A stretch of 64,000 nt of DNA from Gilvibacter sediminis (GTDB lineage Bacteria > Bacteroidota > Bacteroidia > Flavobacteriales > Flavobacteriaceae), in assembly GCF_028561565.1 (NCBI RefSeq), contig NZ_JAQQTE010000019.1:268586-332585 (forward strand), in the 5' to 3' direction. A program made the translations under genes and the position numbers. Positions 26,472-34,597 of the stretch are shown in pieces; within the stretch, counting starts at the first letter, position 1; every line of letters begins with the position of its first letter. The notes under the pieces were generated by a model. That model was given only the letters and a program-made list of their open reading frames with translations, did no database searches and was not told where the DNA came from.

Positions 26472-27447
26472 AACTGTTTTCTTTTAAAGATGCGGACGCA
26501 AATACAGAAGACAACAATCCACTGAGCTGTTCCTGTTCTATTAAAAATGCGTCGTGTCCTTGATCCGAGATCAAGGTGTGATGATGTACTGGGATACCCA
26601 ATTCTCGAGCAACCCAAAAGGTTTGTTTAATGTCTCGCTGGGCGTAGAGTAAATCGTCCTGAATCCCAACCAAATGCAAGTTTCCCGTAAAAGCCTTTAA
26701 AATTTGCTCCAAGGATGCTCCTGCTGCCGTTATATCATGAGTGGTCAGCAACCAATTCATGAATTTATAGGCCGATAGCGCAAAGCGATGCTCCAAAGCC
26801 TTCCCGTGATAGCTCAACCAGTCATATACTCGTGCAGCTGCTACTGACGCCTCATCACTCTTGAATTTGACCGCAAAAGCATTCGGGTTTCTGTAAAAGG
26901 TCATGGCATGAGCTCTGGCATCTGCGATAGGATCTTTGGAATTTGACAAAATCCTGTCTTGAACCATGCCCTGAGCTACTACCCAAGGACTGGCTTTCCA
27001 ATGCGCGGCTACAGGGATCAAATGCTTGACGTAATCTGGGCGTAAGGCTACAATCTGCCAAGCCAAACACCCGCCTAAAGAACCTCCGATCAAAGCGTAG
27101 ACCTCTTGCAACTCCAAGCTGTCCAAAGCCTCTAAGACCCATGCAGCAACGTTCTTAAGTCGATAGGCATAGGGGTTATCTATCAATTGGTCATCATATC
27201 CGTTTCCAGGAATATTAAAAGCCAATACCGTGAATTTTGAGGTGTCAATTCCTTTTTGATCCCCAATAAAACCGTTCCACCAACCTTCGGGTCCACTCAC
27301 TTGAGAGTTACCCGTCAAAGCGTGAAGCACCACTACCACTGGAGCCGTATGCAAGGGTTGTCCAAACTGTTGGTAGCTTATAAAATCAAAGGCGGCATCC
27401 TCAGTTTTGCGCGCATGACGCAATTGAATCTTTTTTAGTTTACTCAT
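26458..27447 (-). CDS. metX: Homoserine O-acetyltransferase (MetX-type alpha/beta hydrolase)
   Basis: Transfers an acetyl group from acetyl-CoA to homoserine, activating it for sulfhydrylation. An alpha/beta-hydrolase fold with nucleophile Ser123 in GGSLGG, an acidic residue in IQDDLLY, and His in GHDAFL near the C-terminus. NVAAWVLEALDSL and GPEGWW.GFIG match the family. Its 329 residues are a little shorter than most MetX proteins (about 350-380). It lies between metY and homoserine dehydrogenase, directly linking their reactions. Confidence 0.93.
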   Translation of the reverse strand: MSKLKKIQLRHARKTEDAAFDFISYQQFGQPLHTAPVVVVLHALTGNSQVSGPEGWWNGFIGDQKGIDTSKFTVLAFNIPGNGYDDQLIDNPYAYRLKNVAAWVLEALDSLELQEVYALIGGSLGGCLAWQIVALRPDYVKHLIPVAAHWKASPWVVAQGMVQDRILSNSKDPIADARAHAMTFYRNPNAFAVKFKSDEASVAAARVYDWLSYHGKALEHRFALSAYKFMNWLLTTHDITAAGASLEQILKAFTGNLHLVGIQDDLLYAQRDIKQTFWVARELGIPVHHHTLISDQGHDAFLIEQEQLSGLLSSVFASASLKENSYELS

Positions 27448-27460
27448 GACTGTAAAATGG

Positions 27461-27490
27461 AACTCCGACGACGACTTAATCGCCGGAGTT
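27461..27490 (-). repeat. Stem-loop between metY and metX
   Basis: AACTCCG (27461-27467) pairs with CGGAGTT (27484-27490), extended by a CG/CG pair after one mismatch. No U-run follows on the minus strand, so it is not a good terminator. It may protect or process the intercistronic mRNA or give partial attenuation before metX. Confidence 0.55.
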
Positions 27491-27527
27491 CACCTAACAT
27501 TAAACACTAATAATTCAAACAAAAATT

Positions 27528-28829
27528 TTAAAGGGTCGCGGCTGGCTGCGGACTGTGAACCTGAGCAAACGCTTGTGTTAGATCTCCAATGAGATCGTCC
27601 ACATTTTCTAGGCCCACAGAGAGTCGGATCAGATCCTGGCTCACACCAGTGGATTGTTGTTCTGCTTCAGACAGTTGCTGATGGGTAGTACTCGCCGGAT
27701 GAATGATCAAGGATTTGGTATCTCCAATATTGGCCAAAAGTGAAAAGATCTTTGTAGCATCTACCGCTTTCTTTGCAGCTTCATATCCGCCTTTAAGCCC
27801 AAAGGTCACAATACCGCTCTGCCCTTCTGGCAAATACTTTTGACCTAAGGCGTAATAGTCACTTTCTTCAAGTCCAGGATAATTCACCCACGCCACTTCT
27901 TCTTGGCTTTGAAGCCATTTGGCGAGTGCCAAAGCATTGGATGAATGCTTCTTGACTCTGATCTCCAGTGTTTCCAAGCCTTGCAAGATCTGGAAAGCGT
28001 TGAATGGACTCAAAGCCGCGCCGAAATCGCGCAAGCCTTCTATTCTCAGCTTGGCAATAAAGGATGCCTCTTTGAGCACCTCCGCATAAACCAAACCGTG
28101 ATAACCTGGAGATGGCTCTGTAAATTCTGGGAATTTCCCATTGGTCCAATCAAAGGTTCCCGCGTCAACAACTACGCCTCCAAGAGCGGTTCCGTTACCG
28201 TTGATATACTTGGTCAAAGAGTGGATCACAATGTTTGCTCCATGAGCAATTGGATTCAGCAAATAGGGTGTCGCAACTGTATTGTCTACTATGAGCGGTA
28301 CCTTGGCAGCTTTGGCTTGATCAGCGATCTTTTCAATGTCCAAAACATCTAGCTTGGGATTACCCAAAGACTCAATGAAGATCGCTCGGGTATTTTCTTG
28401 TACCGCTGCAGTAAAACTTTCTGGCTCCGACGGGTCCACAAAAGTGGTAGTGATTCCCAATCGAGGCAAGGTAACGTTTAGTAAATTGAAGGTCCCACCA
28501 TACAGACTGTTGGAAGCTACAATGTGATCTCCTGCACGCAAAAGCGTTTGCAAGGTGGTGGCAATTGCCGCGGTACCTGAGGCAGTAGTTACCGCAGCGA
28601 TACCACCTTCTAAAGCCGCTAAACGCTGCTCCAGAATATCACAGGTTGGGTTGTTGATTCGGGTGTAGATGTAACCGGTCTCGCTCAAGTTGAACAAGTT
28701 GGCTGCATGGTCACTGTTGTCAAAAACGTAACTGGTAGATTGGTAAATGGGCACGGCTCTGGTTCCTCCGTGATTCGTTGTGTCATGACCGGCATGTAAA
28801 GCAGCGGTCGCAAATTTTGATGTACTCAT
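27528..28829 (-). CDS. metY: O-acetylhomoserine sulfhydrylase / aminocarboxypropyltransferase
   Basis: A PLP enzyme of the Cys/Met metabolism family making homocysteine from O-acetylhomoserine and sulfide. Lys207 in HSLTKYINGNG is the Schiff-base residue; YTRINNPT, the GTAAIATTLQ loop and the VDNTVATPYLLNP aspartate strand are present. Its 433 residues are typical for MetY and longer than MetB/MetC. It is the first gene of the operon, 125 nt downstream of the SAM-I aptamer, so it should be shut down when SAM is plentiful. Confidence 0.95.
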   Translation of the reverse strand: MSTSKFATAALHAGHDTTNHGGTRAVPIYQSTSYVFDNSDHAANLFNLSETGYIYTRINNPTCDILEQRLAALEGGIAAVTTASGTAAIATTLQTLLRAGDHIVASNSLYGGTFNLLNVTLPRLGITTTFVDPSEPESFTAAVQENTRAIFIESLGNPKLDVLDIEKIADQAKAAKVPLIVDNTVATPYLLNPIAHGANIVIHSLTKYINGNGTALGGVVVDAGTFDWTNGKFPEFTEPSPGYHGLVYAEVLKEASFIAKLRIEGLRDFGAALSPFNAFQILQGLETLEIRVKKHSSNALALAKWLQSQEEVAWVNYPGLEESDYYALGQKYLPEGQSGIVTFGLKGGYEAAKKAVDATKIFSLLANIGDTKSLIIHPASTTHQQLSEAEQQSTGVSQDLIRLSVGLENVDDLIGDLTQAFAQVHSPQPAATL

Positions 28830-28875
28830 TTTTCTTTCTTTTCGAGTTAAACTGAATTAATCCAAAAGTCAAATG

Positions 28876-28947
28876 CGCTTTAAAAAAGCGTACTTACAGA
28901 AAAATGTTATAAAGAAATTGATCGCCAATTCCCGGAACGGGAACTGG
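28876..28947 (-). promoter_or_regulatory. Expression platform hairpins of the SAM riboswitch
   Basis: Two stems lie between the aptamer and metY. The first (28925-28947) has CCAGTTCCCG/CGGGAATTGG arms and a TTC loop, very stable, followed by a U-rich but interrupted stretch on the minus strand. The second (28876-28890) has CGCTTT/AAAGCG arms. The first is the likely ligand-controlled terminator; the weak U-run leaves open an alternative mechanism. Confidence 0.5.
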
Positions 28948-28954
28948 GTCTTGA

Positions 28955-29062
28955 GTTATCTATCCAAAATAAATCGGTAGAATTTAGCACCTTCTTTGCA
29001 TAAAAGTGACAAAGGGTTGCTAAGGTTTCACAGGGTCTAATCCCTCCACCTTTCTTGATAAC
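28955..29062 (-). ncRNA. SAM-I (S-box) riboswitch aptamer
   Basis: The minus strand contains the S-box core in order: P1 5' arm GTTATC, then AAGAAAGGTGGAGGGA, GACCCTGTGAAACC, TTAGCAACC, then AAGGTGCTAAATTC, and the P1 3' arm GATAGATAAC. These match the conserved kink-turn, pseudoknot and SAM-binding segments of class I SAM riboswitches. It heads the metY-metX-homoserine dehydrogenase operon, the expected target. It occupies much of the 353-nt gene-free interval upstream of metY. Confidence 0.95.
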
Positions 29063-29122
29063 ATTTCAATAAGTGTTTGAACTTTATGAGCACAAATATT
29101 GCGACACAAAATTGACAAATCC

Positions 29123-29159
29123 AAAAAAAGCCCAAAATTTTTCAAAATTTTAGGCTTTT
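29123..29159 (-). terminator. Intrinsic terminator of the DUF1080/sugar-metabolism operon
   Basis: An AT-rich long stem (AAAGCC.AAAATTT arms, about 14 bp, around a short C/AA loop) followed by seven U on the minus strand. It lies 24 nt past the DUF1080 gene stop and upstream of the SAM riboswitch promoter region. Confidence 0.85.
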
Positions 29160-29182
29160 ATATTTTGTGTTTTAAGGTGGAA

Positions 29183-29998
29183 TTAATCCAATTCGCGCAC
29201 CCAAATATTGCGGTAACTCACTCCGCTCATATCTTGGTGATCCTGCAGTTTTATTGGGGCTTTGCCATGAGCGTCATTCTTTGGCCAACCAATGTATTCT
29301 GTAGTTCCTTGGATCTCAAAATGATCTTGAATTAAAACTCCATTATGCAGGACGGTAATGGTTGCCGATTTGGTCTTTTTACCGTCAGCGTCAAATTCTG
29401 GAGCTCTAAAAATGATGTCATAAGTGTTCCATTCTCCAGTCGGAACAGCCGCTTTAACGAGCGGTGGAGATTGCTTGTAAATGGACCCTGCTTGTCCGTT
29501 CACGTAAGTGGGATTGTCATTGTTATCCAGCACCTGAACCTCGTAACGATTTTGCAAGAATACTCCCGAATTAGAACGGGCTTGCCCCTCAGCGGTATTG
29601 TCTGGGTTAGAACGCCATTCTAGGTGCAACTGTACGCTTCCAAAGGACTGTTTGGTCTGAATGTCACCGGTCTTATCCTTAACGGTCATGCTGCCATCGC
29701 CATTGAGAATCCATTGGGCTGCTGAACCATCTTTGGCAGACTCCCAACTGTCTAGATTTGAACCATCAAAAAGCACAATGGCATCAGATGGCACTCCGTT
29801 GTTTCCAACAGGGTCAATCTCTGCCGGTACAGGCTCCCACTGCTCGGTATCCTTAGGATCAGTTGGTTCTTGCTCCACTTCGGTAGCGGTCTCTTCTTGC
29901 ACCGCTTCGGTGTCGGTCTGAGCCTCTGCATTCTGATTGCAAGCTACAGCAAATCCGCAGCAAACAAGCAATACACTTAATCGGTAAATACGTTTCAT
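29183..29998 (-). CDS. DUF1080 lipoprotein, probable 3-keto-glycoside hydrolase-type enzyme
   Basis: A 271-residue lipoprotein: lipobox AVAC (Cys20), then a Glu/Thr-rich linker to about residue 70, then a DUF1080 (3-keto-disaccharide hydrolase) jelly-roll domain from IVLFDGSNLDSWE to the end (VSYRNIWVRELD). Members of this domain family are associated with hydrolysis or hydration of 3-keto glycosides and often sit with Gfo/Idh/MocA and sugar isomerase genes, as here. Probably periplasmic-facing or surface-exposed. It is the last gene of the minus-strand operon. Confidence 0.88.
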   Translation of the reverse strand: MKRIYRLSVLLVCCGFAVACNQNAEAQTDTEAVQEETATEVEQEPTDPKDTEQWEPVPAEIDPVGNNGVPSDAIVLFDGSNLDSWESAKDGSAAQWILNGDGSMTVKDKTGDIQTKQSFGSVQLHLEWRSNPDNTAEGQARSNSGVFLQNRYEVQVLDNNDNPTYVNGQAGSIYKQSPPLVKAAVPTGEWNTYDIIFRAPEFDADGKKTKSATITVLHNGVLIQDHFEIQGTTEYIGWPKNDAHGKAPIKLQDHQDMSGVSYRNIWVRELD

Positions 29999-30008
29999 AT
30001 AGATGGTT

Positions 30009-31061
30009 TTATTGTCCTAAAATCTTTCTGAGTTTCTCTTTGTCAATCTCGGCTCCTGCAAAGTCATCGAAGCGTTTGGTAGTGGCTTCTATAATGTGAT
30101 CTGCAATGAACTTAGCACCTTCTCGTGCCCCTTGTTCCGGGCTTTTTATTACACACTCCCACTCCATCACGGCCCAAACATCGCAGCCGTATTCAGTGAG
30201 TTTACTAAAGACAGTTTTGTAGTCGATCTGACCATCTCCCAAGGAGCGATAACGACCTGCACGGTCCTTCCAATCGCCGTATCCGCCGTAGGCTCCTTTT
30301 TTACCCGTTGGGTTGAATTCGGAATCCTTTACGTGGAAAGCTTTGATAAACTCGTGATAGTGATCGATATAAGTAATATAGTCCAGTTGTTGCAAAATAA
30401 AATGCGATGGATCGTACAAAATGTTCACCGCTTCATGATTGCCTGTGGCGGCCAAAAAGCGTTCAAAAGTAACGCCGTCATGCAAGTCTTCTCCTGGGTG
30501 GATCTCGTAACAAACCGCAACGCCATTGTCTTTAAACTCATCCAATAAAGGCAGCCAACGATCGGCCAATTCCTTAAATCCCATTTCTACCAATCCAGTT
30601 GGTAATTGCGGCCAAGGATGCCACATATGCCACATCAAAGCACCGCTAAAAGTAGCGTGCGCCTTTAGCCCCAAATGCTTACTTGCTCGCGCTGCTGATA
30701 ACAACTGCTGACGCGCCCATTCGGTACGTTTGGCAGGATTGTTCTTGCAATCGTCTGGAGCGAAATTGTCAAACATCAAATCATAGGCAGGATGCACAGC
30801 GACCAGTTGACCTTGTAAGTGCGTGGAGAGCTCAGTGATCTCCAAACCATAGTCTGCGATCTTGCCTTTTAGCTCGTCGCAATAGGTTCTGCTTTCTCCT
30901 GCGAGTTTTAAGTCGATCAATCGCGTCTCCCAAGTTGGGATCTGAATCCCTTTATACCCTAAATCTCGGGCCCATCCGCAGAGACCATCCAAAGAATTGA
31001 ACGGCGGTTTATCATCCATGAACTGCGCTAGAAAAACAGCAGGTCCTTTTATAGTTTTCAT
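30009..31061 (-). CDS. TIM-barrel sugar phosphate isomerase/epimerase-like protein (cytoplasmic)
   Basis: A 350-residue xylose-isomerase-like TIM barrel (AP endonuclease family 2). Metal-ligand-type residues are visible in CYEIHPGED, LYDPSHF, FHVKDSEF and VMEWECV. No signal peptide. Proteins of this type in Gfo/Idh/MocA and DUF1080 clusters act on keto-sugars (isomerisation, epimerisation or 1,2-elimination); the exact reaction cannot be read from sequence. It lies 10 nt upstream of the DUF1080 gene and 4 nt after the oxidoreductase gene. Confidence 0.87.
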   Translation of the reverse strand: MKTIKGPAVFLAQFMDDKPPFNSLDGLCGWARDLGYKGIQIPTWETRLIDLKLAGESRTYCDELKGKIADYGLEITELSTHLQGQLVAVHPAYDLMFDNFAPDDCKNNPAKRTEWARQQLLSAARASKHLGLKAHATFSGALMWHMWHPWPQLPTGLVEMGFKELADRWLPLLDEFKDNGVAVCYEIHPGEDLHDGVTFERFLAATGNHEAVNILYDPSHFILQQLDYITYIDHYHEFIKAFHVKDSEFNPTGKKGAYGGYGDWKDRAGRYRSLGDGQIDYKTVFSKLTEYGCDVWAVMEWECVIKSPEQGAREGAKFIADHIIEATTKRFDDFAGAEIDKEKLRKILGQ

Positions 31062-31065
31062 TGCT

Positions 31066-32205
31066 TTATGCGTTTAAATCGATCCAAACATTACCTTGAC
31101 TGTGGGAAGCTACGGCCTGCTCTATGAAGTACATACCGCGCACTCCGTCTTCCATTCCAGGAAACTCTCCCGGATGATACTCCTGTCCGCGAACGGCCTT
31201 GGCCATGCCTTTATAAATATTACCCATGGCATCAAAGATCCCTTCGGGGTGACCTGGAGGGAGTTTGGTTCCGTCTAAAGAAAGGGCATCGTTATAGGCA
31301 TGTCCTGGTTTTAGGGTTCGCATAGGCTGACCATCTTCTAGCCAATACACATAATTTGGATTCTCTTGTTCCCATTTGAGGGAGCCTTTATCGCCGTAAA
31401 CGGCAACTGTAAAATTGTTTTCTTCTGCTGTGGCGATCTGACTGGCGCGCAACACTCCTTTTACGTATTTATCCAAACGCAATAAGACCGTGCCGTCTAT
31501 ATCCATTTGATTGTCCTCATAGAGGTGATTGAGATCTGCCAAGATGGATTGCACTTTAAGGCCGGTGACGAACTCTAGCATTTGATAGCCGTGAACGCCG
31601 ATATCTCCCATGCAGCAGGAGATTCCAGATTTCTCCGGATCCAAGCGCCATGTTGTTTTTCTGAGTTGCGGATCGTGGATGATGGGATTGATCCAACCTT
31701 GGTAGTATTGTACATCTACCTTTTGGATCTTCCCAATAACACCTTGAGCGATCATTTGCTTCATTTGTCGCACCATCGGATAACCCGTATAGGTGTGCGT
31801 TAAAGCAAATTGTTTTCCGCTAGCGCGTTGTACCGCTTGAAGCTCTAATGCCTCCGCATAACTCATGGTCATTGGCTTTTCACAGATCACGTGGAAACCG
31901 TTCTCCAAAAGCTGCTTAGCCATAGGAAAATGCAAGAAGTTAGGCGTTAATACAGACACCACTTGAATGCGTTCGGATTCTGGCAGCGCCAGTTCTCCAG
32001 CAACGAATGCATCCAGATCTGCATAAATACGATCCGTGGGTATTCCTAATTCTTCTGCAAAAGCAATACTCTTTTGCAATTCCGGATTAAAAACCGCTCC
32101 GGTGAGCGCATATGCATCGAACATACTGGCAGCTACGCGGTGTAACACTCCAATCAAGGAATCTCCACCTCCGCCAAGTACGCCCCATTTAATTTTTTGA
32201 GCCAT
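31066..32205 (-). CDS. Gfo/Idh/MocA-family NAD(P)-dependent sugar oxidoreductase
   Basis: A 379-residue protein with an N-terminal Rossmann fold (WGVLGGGGDSLIG) and the family EKP motif (HVICEKPMTMSYAEA, Lys about residue 104). The C-terminal substrate domain includes GDIGVHGYQMLEFVTG, with the catalytic-type His. The GGGGDSLIG glycine loop places it with the subgroup that occurs beside sugar isomerases and MFS permeases. It probably oxidises or reduces C3 of a sugar or cyclitol. No export signal. Confidence 0.9.
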   Translation of the reverse strand: MAQKIKWGVLGGGGDSLIGVLHRVAASMFDAYALTGAVFNPELQKSIAFAEELGIPTDRIYADLDAFVAGELALPESERIQVVSVLTPNFLHFPMAKQLLENGFHVICEKPMTMSYAEALELQAVQRASGKQFALTHTYTGYPMVRQMKQMIAQGVIGKIQKVDVQYYQGWINPIIHDPQLRKTTWRLDPEKSGISCCMGDIGVHGYQMLEFVTGLKVQSILADLNHLYEDNQMDIDGTVLLRLDKYVKGVLRASQIATAEENNFTVAVYGDKGSLKWEQENPNYVYWLEDGQPMRTLKPGHAYNDALSLDGTKLPPGHPEGIFDAMGNIYKGMAKAVRGQEYHPGEFPGMEDGVRGMYFIEQAVASHSQGNVWIDLNA

Positions 32206-32207
32206 AG

Positions 32208-33431
32208 TTATTGTTGGTATTCTACTTTCTCATTTTTAAATAAAAGCGCAAACAGGACAAATACTACCGCGGCAAAGCCTGCTGGGTAAAGCCAGATTTG
32301 ATCCCAAGTGTGTTCGGTCTCTGTTATGGCAAAGGCATCTGTGGTCTTTCCTGCTATCCAGAATCCGATGAGCATTCCAACACCGTAAGTGGCCAAAGTA
32401 ATTAATCCTTGAGCTGCACTCTTATATTTTTCTCCTGCTTTACTGTCGGTATAGATTTGTCCCGACACAAAAAAGAAGTCGTAACAGATTCCGTGCAATG
32501 CGATCCCTATCAGCAACATAAAGTACATCCCATCTGGATCTCCGTAGGCAAATAGTAAATAACGAACTGTCCAAGCTAACATCCCGACAAGAATGGTCCT
32601 TTTGAATCCGTAGCGCATAAAAAAGAATGGCAAGAGCAGCATAAAGAAGACCTCTGAGAATTGTCCGATGGCCATTTTCTCTGCCGGTTTATCAACCCCT
32701 ATCTCGCCTAAAAACTGCCCTGCGTGCTGGTAGTAAAAGGCCAAGGGAATACAGATCAGCACCGAAGCCACAAAGAAGATCAAAAAGTTTCTGTCCTTTA
32801 AAAGTTTCAATGCATCCAGACCTAAAATAGTTGAGATACTCGCGCGTTCTGTTGAAGTTGGTGGTGTTTTTGGAAGTGTAAAACTGAATACTCCCAAAAC
32901 CGCACTGGCAATAGCACACATCAAGAAGGTATTGCGCAAAAGTCCGTCTGCAATTCCTGCTTCAGAATCCCATAAGAAGATTCGGCTGATACACACTCCG
33001 GCAATGATCCAACCGACTGTTCCCCAAACGCGTATACGCGGGAATTGCTTAGAAGGATCTGCAAGTTGATTGAAACTGACCGAATTCACCAAGGCCAGCG
33101 TTGGCATATAAGCGATCATATATCCTAACACATAAGGATAGAAGGAGTCAAAGCTTTCTGCGTTTGCCAATTGATACATTAAAACGGCACCGATAAGGTG
33201 AAGTACACCTAAAATGCGTTCGGCATTAAAATAACGGTCTGCGATAAGACCTATGATAAACGGAGCGATGATCGCTCCCCAACTTTGAGTGGAATAGGCC
33301 ATGGCGGTTTCTCCTCCATCAGAACCCAGCGTATTGGTCAAATAAATTCCCATGGTCACAAACCAACCTCCCCAAATAAAGAATTCGAGGAACATCATAA
33401 AGGAGAGTTGAAAATAGGTGGATTTTTTCAT
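32208..33431 (-). CDS. MFS transporter, nucleoside/sugar:H+ symporter-like
   Basis: A 407-residue inner-membrane permease with about 12 hydrophobic segments; the opening helix region (LSFMMFLEFFIWGGWFVTMGIYL) and the RVWGTVGWIIAGV motif are like NupG/XapB-type nucleoside symporters (NHS family). In Bacteroidetes such permeases commonly accompany sugar isomerase and Gfo/Idh/MocA genes, so a sugar or keto-sugar substrate is more likely here than a nucleoside. It ends 2 nt before the oxidoreductase gene, indicating one operon. Confidence 0.87.
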   Translation of the reverse strand: MKKSTYFQLSFMMFLEFFIWGGWFVTMGIYLTNTLGSDGGETAMAYSTQSWGAIIAPFIIGLIADRYFNAERILGVLHLIGAVLMYQLANAESFDSFYPYVLGYMIAYMPTLALVNSVSFNQLADPSKQFPRIRVWGTVGWIIAGVCISRIFLWDSEAGIADGLLRNTFLMCAIASAVLGVFSFTLPKTPPTSTERASISTILGLDALKLLKDRNFLIFFVASVLICIPLAFYYQHAGQFLGEIGVDKPAEKMAIGQFSEVFFMLLLPFFFMRYGFKRTILVGMLAWTVRYLLFAYGDPDGMYFMLLIGIALHGICYDFFFVSGQIYTDSKAGEKYKSAAQGLITLATYGVGMLIGFWIAGKTTDAFAITETEHTWDQIWLYPAGFAAVVFVLFALLFKNEKVEYQQ

Positions 33432-33455
33432 TGTAGTCAGTTAGTTTGGTTGTTA

Positions 33456-34469
33456 TTACATGCTGCTTCCCAGCTCAATAAGTAGGTCACGAGTAGCTTC
33501 AATTCCTTCTTGCTCTGAAAGATTATTTCCTTCATATTCTACACCGATGTAGCCCGTGTATCCAGCTTCCTTCACAATACGAAGCATTTTAGCGTAGTCT
33601 ATTTTGGTCTCGTTGCCTTCTTCATCAAAATCATAAGACTTGGCACTCACTGCTTTTGCAGCTGGCATCATAAGCTGAACTCCTTCATAAATGTCTGGGT
33701 ATTCCTCTTCACACTCGCCCCACTTGGCTCCGTCTTTACGCTTCACACAAAAGTTTCCGAAGTCTGGAAGCGTTCCGCAATTGTCCATTCCAACAGCGTT
33801 GATCACCTCCATAAGAAGGGGTGCATTAGACGATTGCCAGCCGTGGTTTTCAACTAAAACATTCACACCTTTGGTCTGGGCATAAGCTCCTAATTTAGAA
33901 AGCCCATCAATACTGTTTGCCTTCCACTCCTCATCGTTCAAAGAACCAAAGAGGTTTATTCTAATGGAATGACAACCCAATTCTGCTGCAGCGTCTACCC
34001 ATCGTTTGTGGTTCTCTACGGCCTGGTCACGAGCCGCCTCGTCATTGACAGAAAGATCACCCTCACCGTCAATCATGATGATGAGATTCTCCATTCCGGC
34101 CTCTTCACTCTCTGCTTTAAGTCTTTGGGTGATGGCCTTTATGGCTTCATCTTTAGTATCGTATTCTTCCATGGCAGAATTGTACAACTGACTCACGTAT
34201 TCCAATCCAGCAAAGCCATTGTCTCTGGCATAAACAGCAAAGTCAAATGGATCCATCCCGTCCTCTAAGATCATGCGGTGAATCGACCACTGTGCAAGCG
34301 ATAATTTAAAGAAAGGATCGCTGGCTTTTTCGGTGGTGGTTTCTGCTGCGGTTTCGGTCTGATTTTCAGCTGCTTTTTCTGCTTTATCAGACTTGCAACT
34401 ACCTAGAGTAAAGGCAGTTAATAACAATAATAAAAGTGTAAACTTTTGACGAGTTAGTTGCATTTTCAT
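33456..34469 (-). CDS. TIM-barrel sugar isomerase/epimerase-like lipoprotein
   Basis: A 337-residue lipoprotein: lipobox LGSC (Cys25), an Ala/Glu/Thr linker to about residue 50, then a xylose-isomerase-like TIM barrel with metal-ligand-type residues in VLVENHGW, TLPDFGNFC and GVEYEGN. Unlike the cytoplasmic paralogue, it should act on the periplasmic or outer face. Two ATGs lie two codons apart at the start. It is the first gene of the minus-strand operon and divergent from the GMC oxidoreductase operon. Confidence 0.87.
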   Translation of the reverse strand: MKMQLTRQKFTLLLLLLTAFTLGSCKSDKAEKAAENQTETAAETTTEKASDPFFKLSLAQWSIHRMILEDGMDPFDFAVYARDNGFAGLEYVSQLYNSAMEEYDTKDEAIKAITQRLKAESEEAGMENLIIMIDGEGDLSVNDEAARDQAVENHKRWVDAAAELGCHSIRINLFGSLNDEEWKANSIDGLSKLGAYAQTKGVNVLVENHGWQSSNAPLLMEVINAVGMDNCGTLPDFGNFCVKRKDGAKWGECEEEYPDIYEGVQLMMPAAKAVSAKSYDFDEEGNETKIDYAKMLRIVKEAGYTGYIGVEYEGNNLSEQEGIEATRDLLIELGSSM

Positions 34470-34490
34470 TAGAAAAAATTTAGAAGAAGT

Positions 34491-34516
34491 ATCAAATTAA
34501 CAATAATAAATTTGAT
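34491..34516. promoter_or_regulatory. Palindrome between divergent sugar operons, possible operator
   Basis: ATCAAATT (34491-34498) and AATTTGAT (34509-34516) form a perfect 8-bp inverted repeat with a 10-bp spacer, so half-site centres are 18 bp apart. It overlaps the TTTG element of the rightward promoter and lies just upstream of the leftward gene start. No regulator gene is adjacent. Confidence 0.45.
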
Positions 34517-34543
34517 TTATTACAGATAAGATAATTAATTTAG
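34511..34543 (+). promoter_or_regulatory. Candidate promoter of the GMC oxidoreductase operon
   Basis: TTTG (34511-34514), 21-bp spacer and TAATTTAG (34536-34543) match the Bacteroidetes consensus with one substitution. It would give a 5' untranslated region of about 45 nt. Confidence 0.45.
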
Positions 34544-34597
34544 TTGCTCTGTAAAAATAACACCTTACGGTTAATCTTACCAAAACTAAACAGTATA

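Noticed and set aside
26855-27142. Arg-rich 95-codon frame inside metX on the same strand
   Set aside because: It lies wholly within a well-conserved gene in another frame, with no independent start signal and unusual Arg/Ser-rich composition; a shadow frame.
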